In this document: one piece after another, positions 34,865 to 44,425 of the stretch
Numbering within the stretch: the first letter of the stretch is position 1
Layout: every line of letters begins with the position of its first letter
Origin: Peptacetobacter hominis
Lineage (GTDB): Bacteria; Bacillota; Clostridia; Peptostreptococcales; Peptostreptococcaceae
Direction: 5' to 3'
DNA length: 64,000 nucleotides
NCBI RefSeq assembly: GCF_006861675.1
Contig: NZ_SGJB01000011.1
Location: forward strand, 28,751 to 92,750
Notes under the pieces: generated by a model
Seen by the model: the letters and a program-made list of their open reading frames with translations, nothing else
What the model was told of the DNA's origin: nothing
Database searches by the model: none
Position numbers and translations under genes: made by a program

Positions 34865-35427
34865 ATATCACATCTCATATTAAGTTTAAAATAATCTATT
34901 TCAGATATATCATGAGTTATTATAAGAGCGCATTTTCCCTCTATACTCTCAATAACCATATCCATCACTATTTGCTTTGTTTCCGCATCAAGACCTTTGA
35001 ACGGTTCATCCATTATTATAAAATCATACTCAGAAAGAATCGCTCTGAGTATTGCCACCCTTCTTTTCATACCACCGCTGAGCTCTCTTATTCTTTTATT
35101 TTCGTATCCTGAAAGCCCAATTTTTTCAAGATATGAACTTATGTCATCATCAGATGCTCCAGATACAACCTTCAGATTAAGATATACACTCATATTTTCG
35201 CAGAGTGCATCATCCTGAAATACAGCAGAGATTTTAGATCCGTCTTTTATTTTTATTTTCCCTTTGTCCGTACTTTCAAGACCCATTATTAATCTTGCCA
35301 GAGTTGTTTTTCCCACGCCCGATTTTCCGGTCACAAAATAAACTGTATTATCCTTAAGTGTTTCAGAAAATCCATCTATTACGCACTTATCATCAAATGA
35401 CTTGCTGATATCGTCAATAAAAATCAC
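34846..35427 (-). CDS. ABC importer ATPase (NitT/TauT type)
   Basis: This is the energy-coupling subunit of the importer encoded at 37137-34846. Motifs are Walker A GKSGVGKTT, Q-loop FQDDALCENM, signature LSGGMKRRVAILRAI, Walker B FIIMDEPFKGLD and the switch histidine IITHDISE. I start it at the GTG at 35427, which overlaps the permease TGA (GTGA) and has AAAGGATG upstream; this gives 193 residues, short for the family (about 240). An upstream in-frame ATG at 35517 lies inside the permease gene. The protein also lacks the usual C-terminal extension. Confidence 0.85.
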   Translation of the reverse strand: MIFIDDISKSFDDKCVIDGFSETLKDNTVYFVTGKSGVGKTTLARLIMGLESTDKGKIKIKDGSKISAVFQDDALCENMSVYLNLKVVSGASDDDISSYLEKIGLSGYENKRIRELSGGMKRRVAILRAILSEYDFIIMDEPFKGLDAETKQIVMDMVIESIEGKCALIITHDISEIDYFKLNMRCDIKTLNI

Positions 35428-36173
35428 AGTATCCCCATCCTTTCGAGTATTCTGTTGATAATATATAGAAATATCTTCTGAAAACATATACTTATCACAA
35501 CTATAACTATAGTCCATGCAAACAGCTCAGGAGTATTAAGATATACTTTTGCTGTATATAATTTTTCCCCTATAGATCCATCCGGTATTCCTATTACTTC
35601 TGCTGCTATTCCAGCCTTCCAGCAAAGACCAAGAGACACACTGCATGCGGATTTTATATATGGAGCCATTTCAGAAAGGTAGATATATCTGATTCTATCA
35701 GATATTTTCACCTCGAATACCCTGGTCATTTCAACAATTTCCTTTGGTATTGAGTTTATACCTGTCAATATATTTCTGTATACTATCGGAAATACCATAA
35801 GCATCGATATAAATGTAGAAAGATTTTCAGATGATATCCACACAAGAGCAAGTATTATAAATGATGCAACGGGAACTGATTGTACTGTCAGAACAAGTGG
35901 TTCGACCATTATTCTGAATTTTTCACTGAAGTATGAAAACACAGCACATATACTTCCCAATATAAAAGCAATAAAAAATCCCGATGTTATCCGCACAAAT
36001 GAATTTATAATGGATATCCAGAATTCTTTTTCAACAGATAGCTCAATAAGTTTCCTAAATGCTGAGATAGGAGATACTAAAAGTATCTCCTGTCCCACAA
36101 GCATACTGAATATCTGCCATATGAAAAGCCATATAAAAACAGCTTTTATATTTTCTTTTTTACTGTTCAACAT
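35424..36173 (-). CDS. ABC importer permease (NitT/TauT type)
   Basis: This protein of about 249 residues has six helices and the EAA-type loop at MTRVFEVKISDRIRYIYLSE, then MAPYIKSACSVSLGLCWKAGI, typical of SsuC/TauC permeases. It starts at the ATG at 36173, which lies within the end of the binding-protein gene with GGAG upstream; a GTG at 36203 is less likely. Uptake of a sulfonate, nitrate-like anion or thiamine precursor is possible; the sequence does not decide. Confidence 0.87.
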   Translation of the reverse strand: MLNSKKENIKAVFIWLFIWQIFSMLVGQEILLVSPISAFRKLIELSVEKEFWISIINSFVRITSGFFIAFILGSICAVFSYFSEKFRIMVEPLVLTVQSVPVASFIILALVWISSENLSTFISMLMVFPIVYRNILTGINSIPKEIVEMTRVFEVKISDRIRYIYLSEMAPYIKSACSVSLGLCWKAGIAAEVIGIPDGSIGEKLYTAKVYLNTPELFAWTIVIVVISICFQKIFLYIINRILERMGIL

Positions 36174-37137
36174 AGTAGAAATCGTCTCCAGGAAGTTTTC
36201 CACCTACCGCTTTTGGATTTGCTTCAGATAGAACTTTAAGATATCCACTTAATTTAGTCTTCATTTCGTCGCCTGATATGAAAGTTATATTACATTCAGG
36301 TATAGCTTTTTTAGCAATGGCTTCTGGAACTATATCATTTTCACCTATAAGTGCTGCTGCTTCATCTATATTGTTGTTTGTAAATTCAACAGATGATTTG
36401 TATTCTTCAAGGAATGATTTAGTTTTCTCAGGATATTTTTCAACAAAATCTTTTCTTGCAACTACTACTCCAGTTATAAGAGAACCAGATTCGTTGTCTT
36501 TTGCATTAAGTTTATCCCATTCCTCGTTTAAGTCTATTGCAACTCTTATATTAGGATTTTTTGTCATTGCAACTGTAACAAAAGGCTGTGGAAGCATTGC
36601 TATTCCATTTTCATCAGCTGCCATTGCAGAAAGGCATTCCGCATGCTCTGATTTGTACTCTATTGTTACATCTTTTGCAGGGTCTATTCCATTCTGCTCA
36701 AGTATATAGTTTAGAGCATATTCAGGAGTTGATCCTTTTCCACTTGCATATATAGTTTTTCCTTTAAGATCAGAAACTGATTTTACAGTATTTCCATTTT
36801 CAACTATATAAAGCACACCAAGAGTATTTACAGCAAGTGTCTGTATATTTCCCTCTGTGTTGTTGTATAGAACTGATGCAAGGTTTGCCGGAACAGCTGC
36901 TATATCATATTCACCTTTTACAAGTTTAGCAGTTATTTCGTCCGGAGCTCCTACAAGTGTAAACTCATAGTTATCTGTATCCTTTTCATCATCCATCATT
37001 TTTACAAGACCCATTCCTGTAGGTCCATTAAGAGCAGCTACCTTTGCAGTCACTGCTTCTTCCTGTTTTGTACAACCTGCAAGTATTGACATCGCCATAA
37101 TTGATGCGGTTATGATTGCCAGTAATTTTTTTCTCAA
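36160..37137 (-). CDS. ABC substrate-binding lipoprotein (NitT/TauT type)
   Basis: This 325-residue protein has a signal peptide and lipobox (MSILAGC, Cys about 22). The mature part KVAALNGPTGMGLVKMMDDE, GAPDEITAKLVKGEYDIAAV and DLKGKTIYASGKGSTPEYAL matches the type-2 binding proteins of NitT/TauT importers. The start codon is TTG at 37137, with GGAGGG 6 bases upstream. The promoter overlaps an inverted repeat, so the operon is probably repressed by an unlinked regulator. The ligand is not identified. Confidence 0.87.
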   Translation of the reverse strand: MRKKLLAIITASIMAMSILAGCTKQEEAVTAKVAALNGPTGMGLVKMMDDEKDTDNYEFTLVGAPDEITAKLVKGEYDIAAVPANLASVLYNNTEGNIQTLAVNTLGVLYIVENGNTVKSVSDLKGKTIYASGKGSTPEYALNYILEQNGIDPAKDVTIEYKSEHAECLSAMAADENGIAMLPQPFVTVAMTKNPNIRVAIDLNEEWDKLNAKDNESGSLITGVVVARKDFVEKYPEKTKSFLEEYKSSVEFTNNNIDEAAALIGENDIVPEAIAKKAIPECNITFISGDEMKTKLSGYLKVLSEANPKAVGGKLPGDDFYYVEQ

Positions 37138-37172
37138 GATAATCCCTCCTATTTAAAAGTCATTACTATTTA

Positions 37173-37201
37173 ATTGTAGTCGTTTTATTGTTTAATTTCA
37201 A
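37173..37201 (-). promoter_or_regulatory. Sigma-A-type promoter of the NitT/TauT-type ABC operon
   Basis: TTGAAA (37196-37201) and TACAAT (37173-37178) on the minus strand are separated by 17 bases. Confidence 0.75.
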
Positions 37202-37216
37202 GAATTGTTAAACAAT
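37187..37216. promoter_or_regulatory. Candidate operator over the -35 box
   Basis: ATTGTTTAA and TTAAACAAT form a 9-base inverted repeat with a 12-base spacer that covers the -35 box and part of the spacer. This is a usual place for a repressor dimer. No regulator gene is adjacent. Confidence 0.5.
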
Positions 37217-37340
37217 TAGCCCTCCATACTTTTAGTAATATATTTCTCAGTTGTTATATTACCCATTTTATTGCTTTTTCTACCATATATTTATACTGCT
37301 ATTTAGATATAATAAAATCTCGTACAATAAATTCAACTTT

Positions 37341-37372
37341 AAAAAGCCACCTTTGGATTAAGATGGCTTTTC
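37341..37372 (-). terminator. Terminator after the long M24 peptidase gene
   Basis: AAAAGCCATCTT ... AAGGTGGCTTTTT pair with one mismatch on the minus strand and end in a T run, about 15 bases after the stop. Confidence 0.85.
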
Positions 37373-37385
37373 ATTTTATTAAATT

Positions 37386-39170
37386 TTATATAGCTCTTGT
37401 ATATTTTTTAAGCCATTCTTTTTCTTCATTATCAAGGTATGGAGAAACTTTCTCATAAACTTCCTTGTGATAATCGTTTAAAAGTTTTTTATACTCATCA
37501 GAAAGCATATCTACTTTAACTGCATCAAGATCCATAGGAACAAATGTTATATGTTCAAGTCTCATGAATTCTCCATAGGCATTCTTTTCATCTTCACATA
37601 CAAGAAGTTCATTTTCAAGACGTACTCCATGAGATCCCTCTACATATATTCCCGGTTCATCAGTTATTATCATACCTTTCTGTAAAACATCGCTATCCCA
37701 TTTTCTGTATCTCCATCTAAAGTTTGCAGGACTTTCATGTATGTTAAGAAGATATCCCATACCATGTCCTGTTCCATGGTTAAAATCAATTCTTCTATCC
37801 CATAGTGGTTTTCTTGCAAGTATATCAAGGTTTATACCTGTACATCCTTTCATAAACACAGCACTTCCTAGTCCTAGATTACACATAAGAACAAGAGTAA
37901 AGTGTTCCTTCATTATTTCCGGTATTTCTCCAAGAGCAAATGTTCTTGTTATATCTGTAGAACCTTCATAAAATCCCGCACCAGTATCTGAAAGATATAC
38001 TGTTCCTCCTTTAAGCTGTACATCAGTTTCCGGAGAAGAAGTATAGTGACACATAGCAGCATGAGCACCATATGAGCTTATTGGTTCAAAACTTGGTCTT
38101 ATAAATCCGCCCATCTCTTTTCTGAACTCATCAAGTTTATCAGATGCACTCATCTCTGTTATAACTTCTTTGTCGTAGTTTTCTTTTATCCATTTCATAA
38201 ATCTGACGTGAGCTACTGAATCCTTTATCTGAGCTTTTTTCATATTTTCAACTTCCACTTCATTTTTACATGATTTGAAAAGTATCTCAGGATTTCTTTC
38301 TTCTATTTTTTTAATACTTTCAGGTATATTACTGTATATAGCATAGTTTATCTTTGTAGGATCTACCATTACTGAATTTACTGTCATTGATTTTACATCT
38401 TCATATATATCATTGTATGGATGTATTTTTATATTATTCTTTTCAAACTCGGCTTTTATCTCGTTGTTTAATTTTGATTCATCTATATAAAGATGCATAT
38501 CATTCATATTTATTACAGCATATGATAATACAAGAGGGAAGAATTCTATATCATTTCCTCTTATATTAAGAGTCCAGCATATATCATCAAGTGTAGTAAG
38601 TATATGAGACTCTGCTCCTGCTTTTTTCATTTCTTCTCTTATTCTTGAAAGCTTGCTTTCTATAGATTCGCCTGTATATTTTTCTTCAAGCATAAATGCA
38701 GGTTCTTTTGAAAGTTCTGGTCTATCTTTCCATATAGTATCTATAAGGTCTTTATCATATGAGACAGAACCACCATTTTTTTCTGCTATGCATCTATATG
38801 CTATACCGTCTCCCATAGAAACAGTTCTTCCATCAAATCCTATTGTCATACCTTCTTTTATTTTTTCTTCAAGATATTCGTTTATTGTAGGGTATCCAGG
38901 CTCAAGCATTTTCATCATTTCAACACCAGTTCCCTCAATCTGTTTTTCAGCCTGTATAAAATATCTTCCATCAACCCATAGTCTCGCTTCATCAAGAGCT
39001 ATAACAGCTGTTCCTGCAGATCCTGAAAAACCAGTTACAAATTTTCTTGCCTTGAAATATTCCCCAACATATTCAGACTGATGAAAATCCGCTGTTGGAA
39101 CAACATATACATCTATATTATTTTTTCTCATTTCTTCACGAAGAGCTACTAATATTTCTTTAACATTCAT
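37386..39170 (-). CDS. M24B-family Xaa-Pro aminopeptidase, long form
   Basis: This 594-residue enzyme releases N-terminal residues next to proline. Two creatinase-like N-terminal domains precede the catalytic domain, where metal ligands occur in GGTVYLSDTGAGFYEGSTDI (two Asp), FNHGTGHGMGYLLNIHESPA (His) and ITDEPGIYVEGSHGVRLEN (Glu). The length and the three-domain layout match eukaryote-like aminopeptidase P found in many anaerobes. It follows a POT transporter and an M18 aminopeptidase in the same orientation, so the three could form one peptide-use operon. Confidence 0.93.
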   Translation of the reverse strand: MNVKEILVALREEMRKNNIDVYVVPTADFHQSEYVGEYFKARKFVTGFSGSAGTAVIALDEARLWVDGRYFIQAEKQIEGTGVEMMKMLEPGYPTINEYLEEKIKEGMTIGFDGRTVSMGDGIAYRCIAEKNGGSVSYDKDLIDTIWKDRPELSKEPAFMLEEKYTGESIESKLSRIREEMKKAGAESHILTTLDDICWTLNIRGNDIEFFPLVLSYAVINMNDMHLYIDESKLNNEIKAEFEKNNIKIHPYNDIYEDVKSMTVNSVMVDPTKINYAIYSNIPESIKKIEERNPEILFKSCKNEVEVENMKKAQIKDSVAHVRFMKWIKENYDKEVITEMSASDKLDEFRKEMGGFIRPSFEPISSYGAHAAMCHYTSSPETDVQLKGGTVYLSDTGAGFYEGSTDITRTFALGEIPEIMKEHFTLVLMCNLGLGSAVFMKGCTGINLDILARKPLWDRRIDFNHGTGHGMGYLLNIHESPANFRWRYRKWDSDVLQKGMIITDEPGIYVEGSHGVRLENELLVCEDEKNAYGEFMRLEHITFVPMDLDAVKVDMLSDEYKKLLNDYHKEVYEKVSPYLDNEEKEWLKKYTRAI

Positions 39171-39193
39171 ATTTTAACCTTCTTTCCTATTAA

Positions 39194-39222
39194 TGAACCG
39201 CCATAAAAATTATGGCGGTTCA
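39194..39222. other. Intercistronic hairpin between the POT and M24 genes
   Basis: TGAACCGCCATAA / TTATGGCGGTTCA form a 13-bp perfect stem with a 3-base loop. No T run follows, so it may stabilise or separate transcripts instead of terminating. Confidence 0.65.
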
Positions 39223-39272
39223 TCTATATTTATATGAGCACTTTATTATGTTTTAATCCAATATAATATTTA

Positions 39273-40646
39273 TTATTCTGCATCATCTTCAACAAGTTTT
39301 GAAAGTTTTTTATCAAGTAGGAATAGTATTACTGCAGATACAACAGCAACTATAGCTATACCTATACATACACTTGAGAATTTGAATCCACCTTCAAATG
39401 TTAAACCATAAAGAGGTCCATAGCATAATGATGCAACGAAAGTAGCTATTCCCCATACAGCCATCATTGTAGATAAGTAACGGCTTGGTGAATATTTACT
39501 TATAAATGCATGTCCTAGTGGTGAGAAGAACATTTCACCCATTGTTAATATGAATGCGAATATTATTAACCATAGAACACTTATCTGCTCTCCACCTCTT
39601 GCTATATCAAGTACAGCAAAGAATATATATGAACATCCAAGTATTGCAAGTCCGAATCCTGTTTTACGGAATAAACTCATATCTCCCTGAGGTCTTGCTG
39701 CAAGTTTAGCCCAAAGCATAGCAGTAAGAGGTCCAAGTACAACACAGAAGAAAGAGTTTGCTGCGTCGAACCAAGTTGTAGGAATTTCATATCCTGCAAC
39801 TACCCAGTTCATATTTTCTGTCCAGTAGTAGTAAACTGGAAGATATGCAAGGTTCCAGAATATCCAGAATATTATAGAGAAACCAGATACAAGGAATATA
39901 GCTGCAATTCTTTTCTTTTCTATAACTGTAAGAGGTGCATTTGCCTCTGTAGACTGTCCTTTTTCTTTTTTGTGTTTATCTTCTTCAAGCTCTTCAGCAG
40001 TTTTTTCAAGTTTGAAAGGTTTCTTACCTACATCACCCATGTAACGAGTACCAAAAGTAAACCATATAGCACCTAAGAACATTGATGCAGCTGCAAGTTT
40101 GAAACAAGGAGAAAATCCTAGTACACCATTGTGAGCAAATACATCTTTGTATAATATACCAACAAGGAAAGTACCTATAAATGCACCAGTGTTAACAAGT
40201 GTATAACGTATAGAGAAAGCTGAGTCAAGCTGCTCTTTATCAGTTACAATACGTCCTATCATAGCTCCTGTCTTGAAAAGACCAAGACCTGCACTGACAC
40301 ATATAATCATTACATAAACCATTGTAGCATCTTTGGCCATTGATCCACAGAAATAACCTATACCAACTATTATCATTCCTATTGGAGTAGTATAACGACC
40401 ACCTATATATCTATCTGCTATAACTCCTCCTACTAATGGTCCAAGATAAGCAAATGCAGTAAGCATAGACTGCATTGTAGCACCAGTAGTATCAGAAAGG
40501 CCAAGTCCTCCTGTTGCAACAGATGCTGTTACAAATATAAGTATTAATGAACGTCCAAGGTAGTATGCAAGACGTTCAAAAATCTCTGTACATCCACACA
40601 TCCAGAATCCTTTAGAGAATCCCTTTTTTCTTTTTGTTGATTCCAT
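39273..40646 (-). CDS. POT/PTR-family peptide transporter, copy 2
   Basis: This 457-residue proton-coupled peptide symporter has 12-14 helices. It begins near GFWMCGCTEIFERLAYYLGRSL, which includes the family ExxERxxYY-like motif (EIFERLAYY) used for proton coupling, then ALGPLVGGVIADRYIGGRY-like and FILTMGEMFFSPLGHAFISK. Copy 1 (27158-28552) lacks the ExxER form (it reads SIALQSYCGYA there), so the two probably differ in coupling or substrate. It follows M18 copy 2 by 22 bases. Confidence 0.9.
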   Translation of the reverse strand: MESTKRKKGFSKGFWMCGCTEIFERLAYYLGRSLILIFVTASVATGGLGLSDTTGATMQSMLTAFAYLGPLVGGVIADRYIGGRYTTPIGMIIVGIGYFCGSMAKDATMVYVMIICVSAGLGLFKTGAMIGRIVTDKEQLDSAFSIRYTLVNTGAFIGTFLVGILYKDVFAHNGVLGFSPCFKLAAASMFLGAIWFTFGTRYMGDVGKKPFKLEKTAEELEEDKHKKEKGQSTEANAPLTVIEKKRIAAIFLVSGFSIIFWIFWNLAYLPVYYYWTENMNWVVAGYEIPTTWFDAANSFFCVVLGPLTAMLWAKLAARPQGDMSLFRKTGFGLAILGCSYIFFAVLDIARGGEQISVLWLIIFAFILTMGEMFFSPLGHAFISKYSPSRYLSTMMAVWGIATFVASLCYGPLYGLTFEGGFKFSSVCIGIAIVAVVSAVILFLLDKKLSKLVEDDAE

Positions 40647-40668
40647 TTTCTTCCTCCATTTTTACTTA

Positions 40669-42054
40669 TTATTCCATATCATTAAGGAATGCCTTGTATG
40701 CTTTATATGATTCGTATACATCGGCCTTGCTTGCAACTTCCCATGGTGCATGCATTGATAATAGCGCAACCCCACTATCGATTACATTCATTCCATAGTT
40801 TGCCATTATATATGCGATTGTTCCACCGCCACCGAAATCAACTTTTCCCATTTCAGCAGTCTGGAATCCAACTTTATTATCATCAAATACTTTTCTTATC
40901 TTTGCTATATACTCAGCATTTGCATCACTTGATCCATTTTTACCACGGCTTCCAGTATATTTATTAAGAACTATACCTCTTCCGAAATAAGCTGTATTTT
41001 TCTTTTCAAATGCCTCTGAGTAAAGTGGATCATATGCAGCACTTACATCTGAAGAAAGCATATATGAATTTCTTATAGCTTTTTCAGTTTTTAGTGCAGA
41101 CTCAGTATCAGTAAGAGCCATAAGTTCTCCAACTGCAATCTTAAAGAAACGAGACTGCATTCCTGTAGCACCCATACTTCCTATTTCTTCTTTATCAACA
41201 AGTATACAGCAGCTTGTTCTTTCCGGATTTTCAACTTCAAGCATAGCGAATAAAGATGTAAATGCACATACTCTATCGTCCTGTCCATATGCTGCTATCA
41301 TACTTCTATCAAGTCCACATTCTCTTGCCTTTCCAGCTGGAACAACTTCAAATTCAGCAGAAAGGAAGTCTTCTTCTTCCATATCAAAATTATCTTTTAG
41401 ATAGTTAAGTATAGAAGCTTTTACAAGATCTTTTTCTTCTCCTTCTTTTAGAGGTCTGCTTCCAACAAGAACATCCAGTCCTTCACCTTCTATGACAACG
41501 CTTGCCTTTTTCTCAAGCTGAGAAGCTGAAAGATGTATTAGAAGATCTGTTATCATAAGTATTGGATCATCGTCTTTTTCACCAATAACTATGTCTATAA
41601 CAGAACCGTCTTTTTTAGCAACTGTACCATGAAGAGCTAGTGGTATTGTAGCCCACTGGTATTTTTTAACACCACCATAGTAGTGAGTATCAAGATATGC
41701 AAGCTCATTGTCCTCATATAAAGGATTCTGCTTGATATCAAGTCTAGGTGAATCTATATGTGCACCAAGTATGTTCATCCCCTCAACAAGAGGTCTTTTA
41801 CCTACCTGGAATAATACAAGTGATTTACCCATATTATTTACATATACTTTATCACCGGGATTTAATTTTGTTCCCTCAGCTACACAATCTTCAAGATTTT
41901 TGTAACCATGTTTTTCAGCCATTGAAATAGAAAGTTTCACGCATTCACGCTCTGTCTTTCCAGCATCTAAACACTCTCTGTAACGACTGTTTACTTTCTC
42001 AAGTTCATTTATCTGAACTTCAGAATACTGTTTCCACATATTATTTCGTTCCAT
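40669..42054 (-). CDS. M18-family aminopeptidase, copy 2
   Basis: This 461-residue enzyme is collinear with copy 1 at 25648-27042. Shared motifs include NILGAHIDSPRLDIKQNPLY, AAYGQDDRVCAF, ILVDKEEIGSMGATGMQ and LLSMHAPWEVASKADVYE. One visible change is AAYGQDD in place of LSYGHDD at the middle metal-site region, which may be worth checking as a metal-ligand change. The ATG has AAGGAG 9 bases upstream. It heads the M18-POT-M24 run. Confidence 0.92.
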   Translation of the reverse strand: MERNNMWKQYSEVQINELEKVNSRYRECLDAGKTERECVKLSISMAEKHGYKNLEDCVAEGTKLNPGDKVYVNNMGKSLVLFQVGKRPLVEGMNILGAHIDSPRLDIKQNPLYEDNELAYLDTHYYGGVKKYQWATIPLALHGTVAKKDGSVIDIVIGEKDDDPILMITDLLIHLSASQLEKKASVVIEGEGLDVLVGSRPLKEGEEKDLVKASILNYLKDNFDMEEEDFLSAEFEVVPAGKARECGLDRSMIAAYGQDDRVCAFTSLFAMLEVENPERTSCCILVDKEEIGSMGATGMQSRFFKIAVGELMALTDTESALKTEKAIRNSYMLSSDVSAAYDPLYSEAFEKKNTAYFGRGIVLNKYTGSRGKNGSSDANAEYIAKIRKVFDDNKVGFQTAEMGKVDFGGGGTIAYIMANYGMNVIDSGVALLSMHAPWEVASKADVYESYKAYKAFLNDME

Positions 42055-42474
42055 TCCAATTTCTCCTTATTTAAATAATTTATCTTGCTCAGACAATTAA
42101 TATTATAATTATTTGTTCAAAATTTGTCTATTAAATTTTTTGATTTGTCAGTCTATTTATATTTTAATAATAGATATTTTATATCACAAAAAAATATTTT
42201 TTATGCCTTTAAATCCAATTTATATTTATTTTTTAAAGATTACTGAAAACTTTTTTCACGATTTTTCTTTATTTTTGTAATATTTGTATTAAATCTTCTG
42301 TTTTTTATAGTTTTTAGAAAACGTTTTTTATAATTTTTTATTATTTTTTTAACAACTATAGTTTTTAATATATAATAAGTAAAAACTTTTTTCATGTATA
42401 TTTTTTACGGTTTTTATAGACTATCAATAAAAAAATTGTATAGATTTACAGTTTTTAATTTTATTTATAAATAG
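42055..42474. other. A/T-rich upstream region of the second peptide-use unit
   Basis: About 420 bases, extremely A/T-rich, with TTTTTATAG-like motifs repeated near 42304-42316, 42360-42366 and 42411-42420. No ORF. The repeats may be chance in such DNA or sites for a nutrient-responsive regulator. Confidence 0.35.
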
Positions 42475-42513
42475 AAAAGCAAGGCATTCTTCCAGAGAAA
42501 TACCTTGCTTTTT
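42475..42513 (-). terminator. Terminator of the cobalamin-type ABC operon
   Basis: AAAAGCAAGGTAT ... ATGCCTTGCTTTT pair with one mismatch on the minus strand, 12 bases after the ATPase stop. Confidence 0.85.
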
Positions 42514-42524
42514 ATTGATTATAC

Positions 42525-43307
42525 CTATAAAAATAAAATATGAACTTTTCCGTTTTTATCTCTCACAATTTCCGATTCTACACCATAAAGAAGTTTTATA
42601 TTTTCTGGTGTAATAACTTCTTCTGCTTTTCCATATGATACAACCTTTCCATCTTTCATAGCATATATAACATCACAGAACATAGCTGCTATATTCAGAT
42701 CGTGAACAGCTGCAACAGCAGTGATTCCAGACTCTTTTATAAGTCTCATTATCTGTAGCTGATGAGTTATATCGAGATGATTTGTAGGTTCATCAAGTAC
42801 TATATACTTTGTTTTTTGTGCAAGTGCTCTTGCAAGTACAACTCTCTGCTGCTCTCCACCTGATAGAGTCGAATACATTCTCTTTGAAAATTCTTCAAGC
42901 CCTACTTTTTTCAGGCAATCATAAACAATGTCATAGTCTTCTCTGTTTTCTTTTTCCATAAGTTTCTTGTATGGGTTTCTACCCATGAGTACAATCTCTT
43001 CAACAGAAAAGTCAAAACTATAGCTGTTGTGCTGTGCAACTACAGAAAGTTTTCTGGCAGAGTCTTTGTAACTCATATCCTCGATATTTTCTCCATCTAT
43101 CATAATTGTTCCTTCTTTTGCCTTCAAAGTTCTGTATATACACTTCAGTAGAGTGGATTTACCGCTTCCGTTTGGACCTATTATTCCCGTTATCTTTCCG
43201 TCTTCTGCATATATATCCACTCCATTTAGTATATTTTCTGCTCCGTATGACACCTCTATTTTATTTGCAGAAATACCTGTGTCAGATTTTATATTTATTT
43301 TGCTCAT
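42525..43307 (-). CDS. btuD: Cobalamin/corrinoid-type ABC importer ATPase (BtuD/FecE family)
   Basis: This 260-residue protein has Walker A GPNGSGKST, signature LSGGEQQRVVLARAL, Walker B YIVLDEPTNHLD and switch histidine AAVHDLN, as in BtuD, FhuC and FecE. The C-terminal SYGKAEEVITPENIKLLYGV is typical of this group. The start overlaps the permease gene by 4 bases. The cobalamin riboswitch upstream of the operon argues for a corrinoid substrate over siderophore iron. Confidence 0.9.
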   Translation of the reverse strand: MSKINIKSDTGISANKIEVSYGAENILNGVDIYAEDGKITGIIGPNGSGKSTLLKCIYRTLKAKEGTIMIDGENIEDMSYKDSARKLSVVAQHNSYSFDFSVEEIVLMGRNPYKKLMEKENREDYDIVYDCLKKVGLEEFSKRMYSTLSGGEQQRVVLARALAQKTKYIVLDEPTNHLDITHQLQIMRLIKESGITAVAAVHDLNIAAMFCDVIYAMKDGKVVSYGKAEEVITPENIKLLYGVESEIVRDKNGKVHILFL

Positions 43308-44386
43308 CTTGCACCCCCTGTTGCATATGATTTTTTAACCATAAGATATATAAAACAAGGCGCTCCAACAAGAGAGATTATTATACCTATTGGAATTTCT
43401 GAGTTTTCAAGTATAATCCTGCATAAAACATCGGCCCATATCAGAGAAATCGCACCAGAAAGAGCCGATACAGGAATCAGATTTCTGTAGTTTGTACCAC
43501 ACACAAGCCTAACTGCATGCGGAATAACAAGACCTACAAATCCTATCATCCCCGCGGCATATACAGAAAACCCTACAGCAAAAGAAGCTATTATCATATA
43601 TATAGCTCTCTTTTTTGAAAGCTCTGTTCCAAGTGTAATTGCGGTATCGTCTCCCATAAGCATCATATTCAGACTTCTGTACTGAGTCCATATGATTATT
43701 GTTACAATAATTATTACAGGTAAAATAATAAATGCCTTCTCCCAGTCTGCAGATGCAAAACTTCCCATACTCCAGTAAGATATTTCTGCAGCTGCCCCTT
43801 TGTCCTGGGCTATATATATAAGAAAATTTGCAAATGCACTGCATACAGCATTTATTGCAACCCCTGATAAAATAAGCTTTATGGAGTTTGATTTTCCACC
43901 TATTCGCGAAATATACAAAACGGAAAAAGATGCCACCATAGCTCCAATAAAAGCCATTATTCCTGTTGCATTTGCCCCAAACGCACTACCTATCCCAAGA
44001 ATAATAGAAAGCGCCGCTCCAAGATAACCACCTGAAGATACCCCTAGAATATAAGGATCTGCAAGCGGATTGTCTACAACTGCCTGCATAACTGCACCGC
44101 ATACAGCAAGTCCCATTCCTACAGAGAGCGCAACGATTACTCTAGGAAATCTTATAAGCCATACCACATCGTGAACTGCTCCCTCTGAATACGACTTCAT
44201 ACTATCTATCTTGAATATTTCATATCCAATTACTTTGTACACCTCCTCAACAGATATATCGGCATTCCCAAAAGTAATTGAGGCCAGTACAGAAAATACC
44301 AGCCCCAAAACCAGGATAATACAGATAATACTGCCTGAAGGTCTTTTTATACTGTCTACCTTCATAAATACTAACTCCCTATCCAT
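43304..44386 (-). CDS. btuC: Cobalamin/corrinoid-type ABC importer permease (BtuC/FecCD family)
   Basis: This 360-residue membrane protein has about ten helices. Family segments are WLIRFPRVIVALSVGMGLAV, CGAVMQAVVDNPLADPYILG, SGGYLGAALSI, and GMIGFVGLVIPHAVRLVCGT. These mark the FecCD family. Two copies form the channel with BtuD. It is 39 bases downstream of the binding-protein gene. Confidence 0.9.
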   Translation of the reverse strand: MDRELVFMKVDSIKRPSGSIICIILVLGLVFSVLASITFGNADISVEEVYKVIGYEIFKIDSMKSYSEGAVHDVVWLIRFPRVIVALSVGMGLAVCGAVMQAVVDNPLADPYILGVSSGGYLGAALSIILGIGSAFGANATGIMAFIGAMVASFSVLYISRIGGKSNSIKLILSGVAINAVCSAFANFLIYIAQDKGAAAEISYWSMGSFASADWEKAFIILPVIIIVTIIIWTQYRSLNMMLMGDDTAITLGTELSKKRAIYMIIASFAVGFSVYAAGMIGFVGLVIPHAVRLVCGTNYRNLIPVSALSGAISLIWADVLCRIILENSEIPIGIIISLVGAPCFIYLMVKKSYATGGAR

Positions 44387-44425
44387 TTATATAATCAAGT
44401 TTTAATTATCTCAAACACACTCAAT

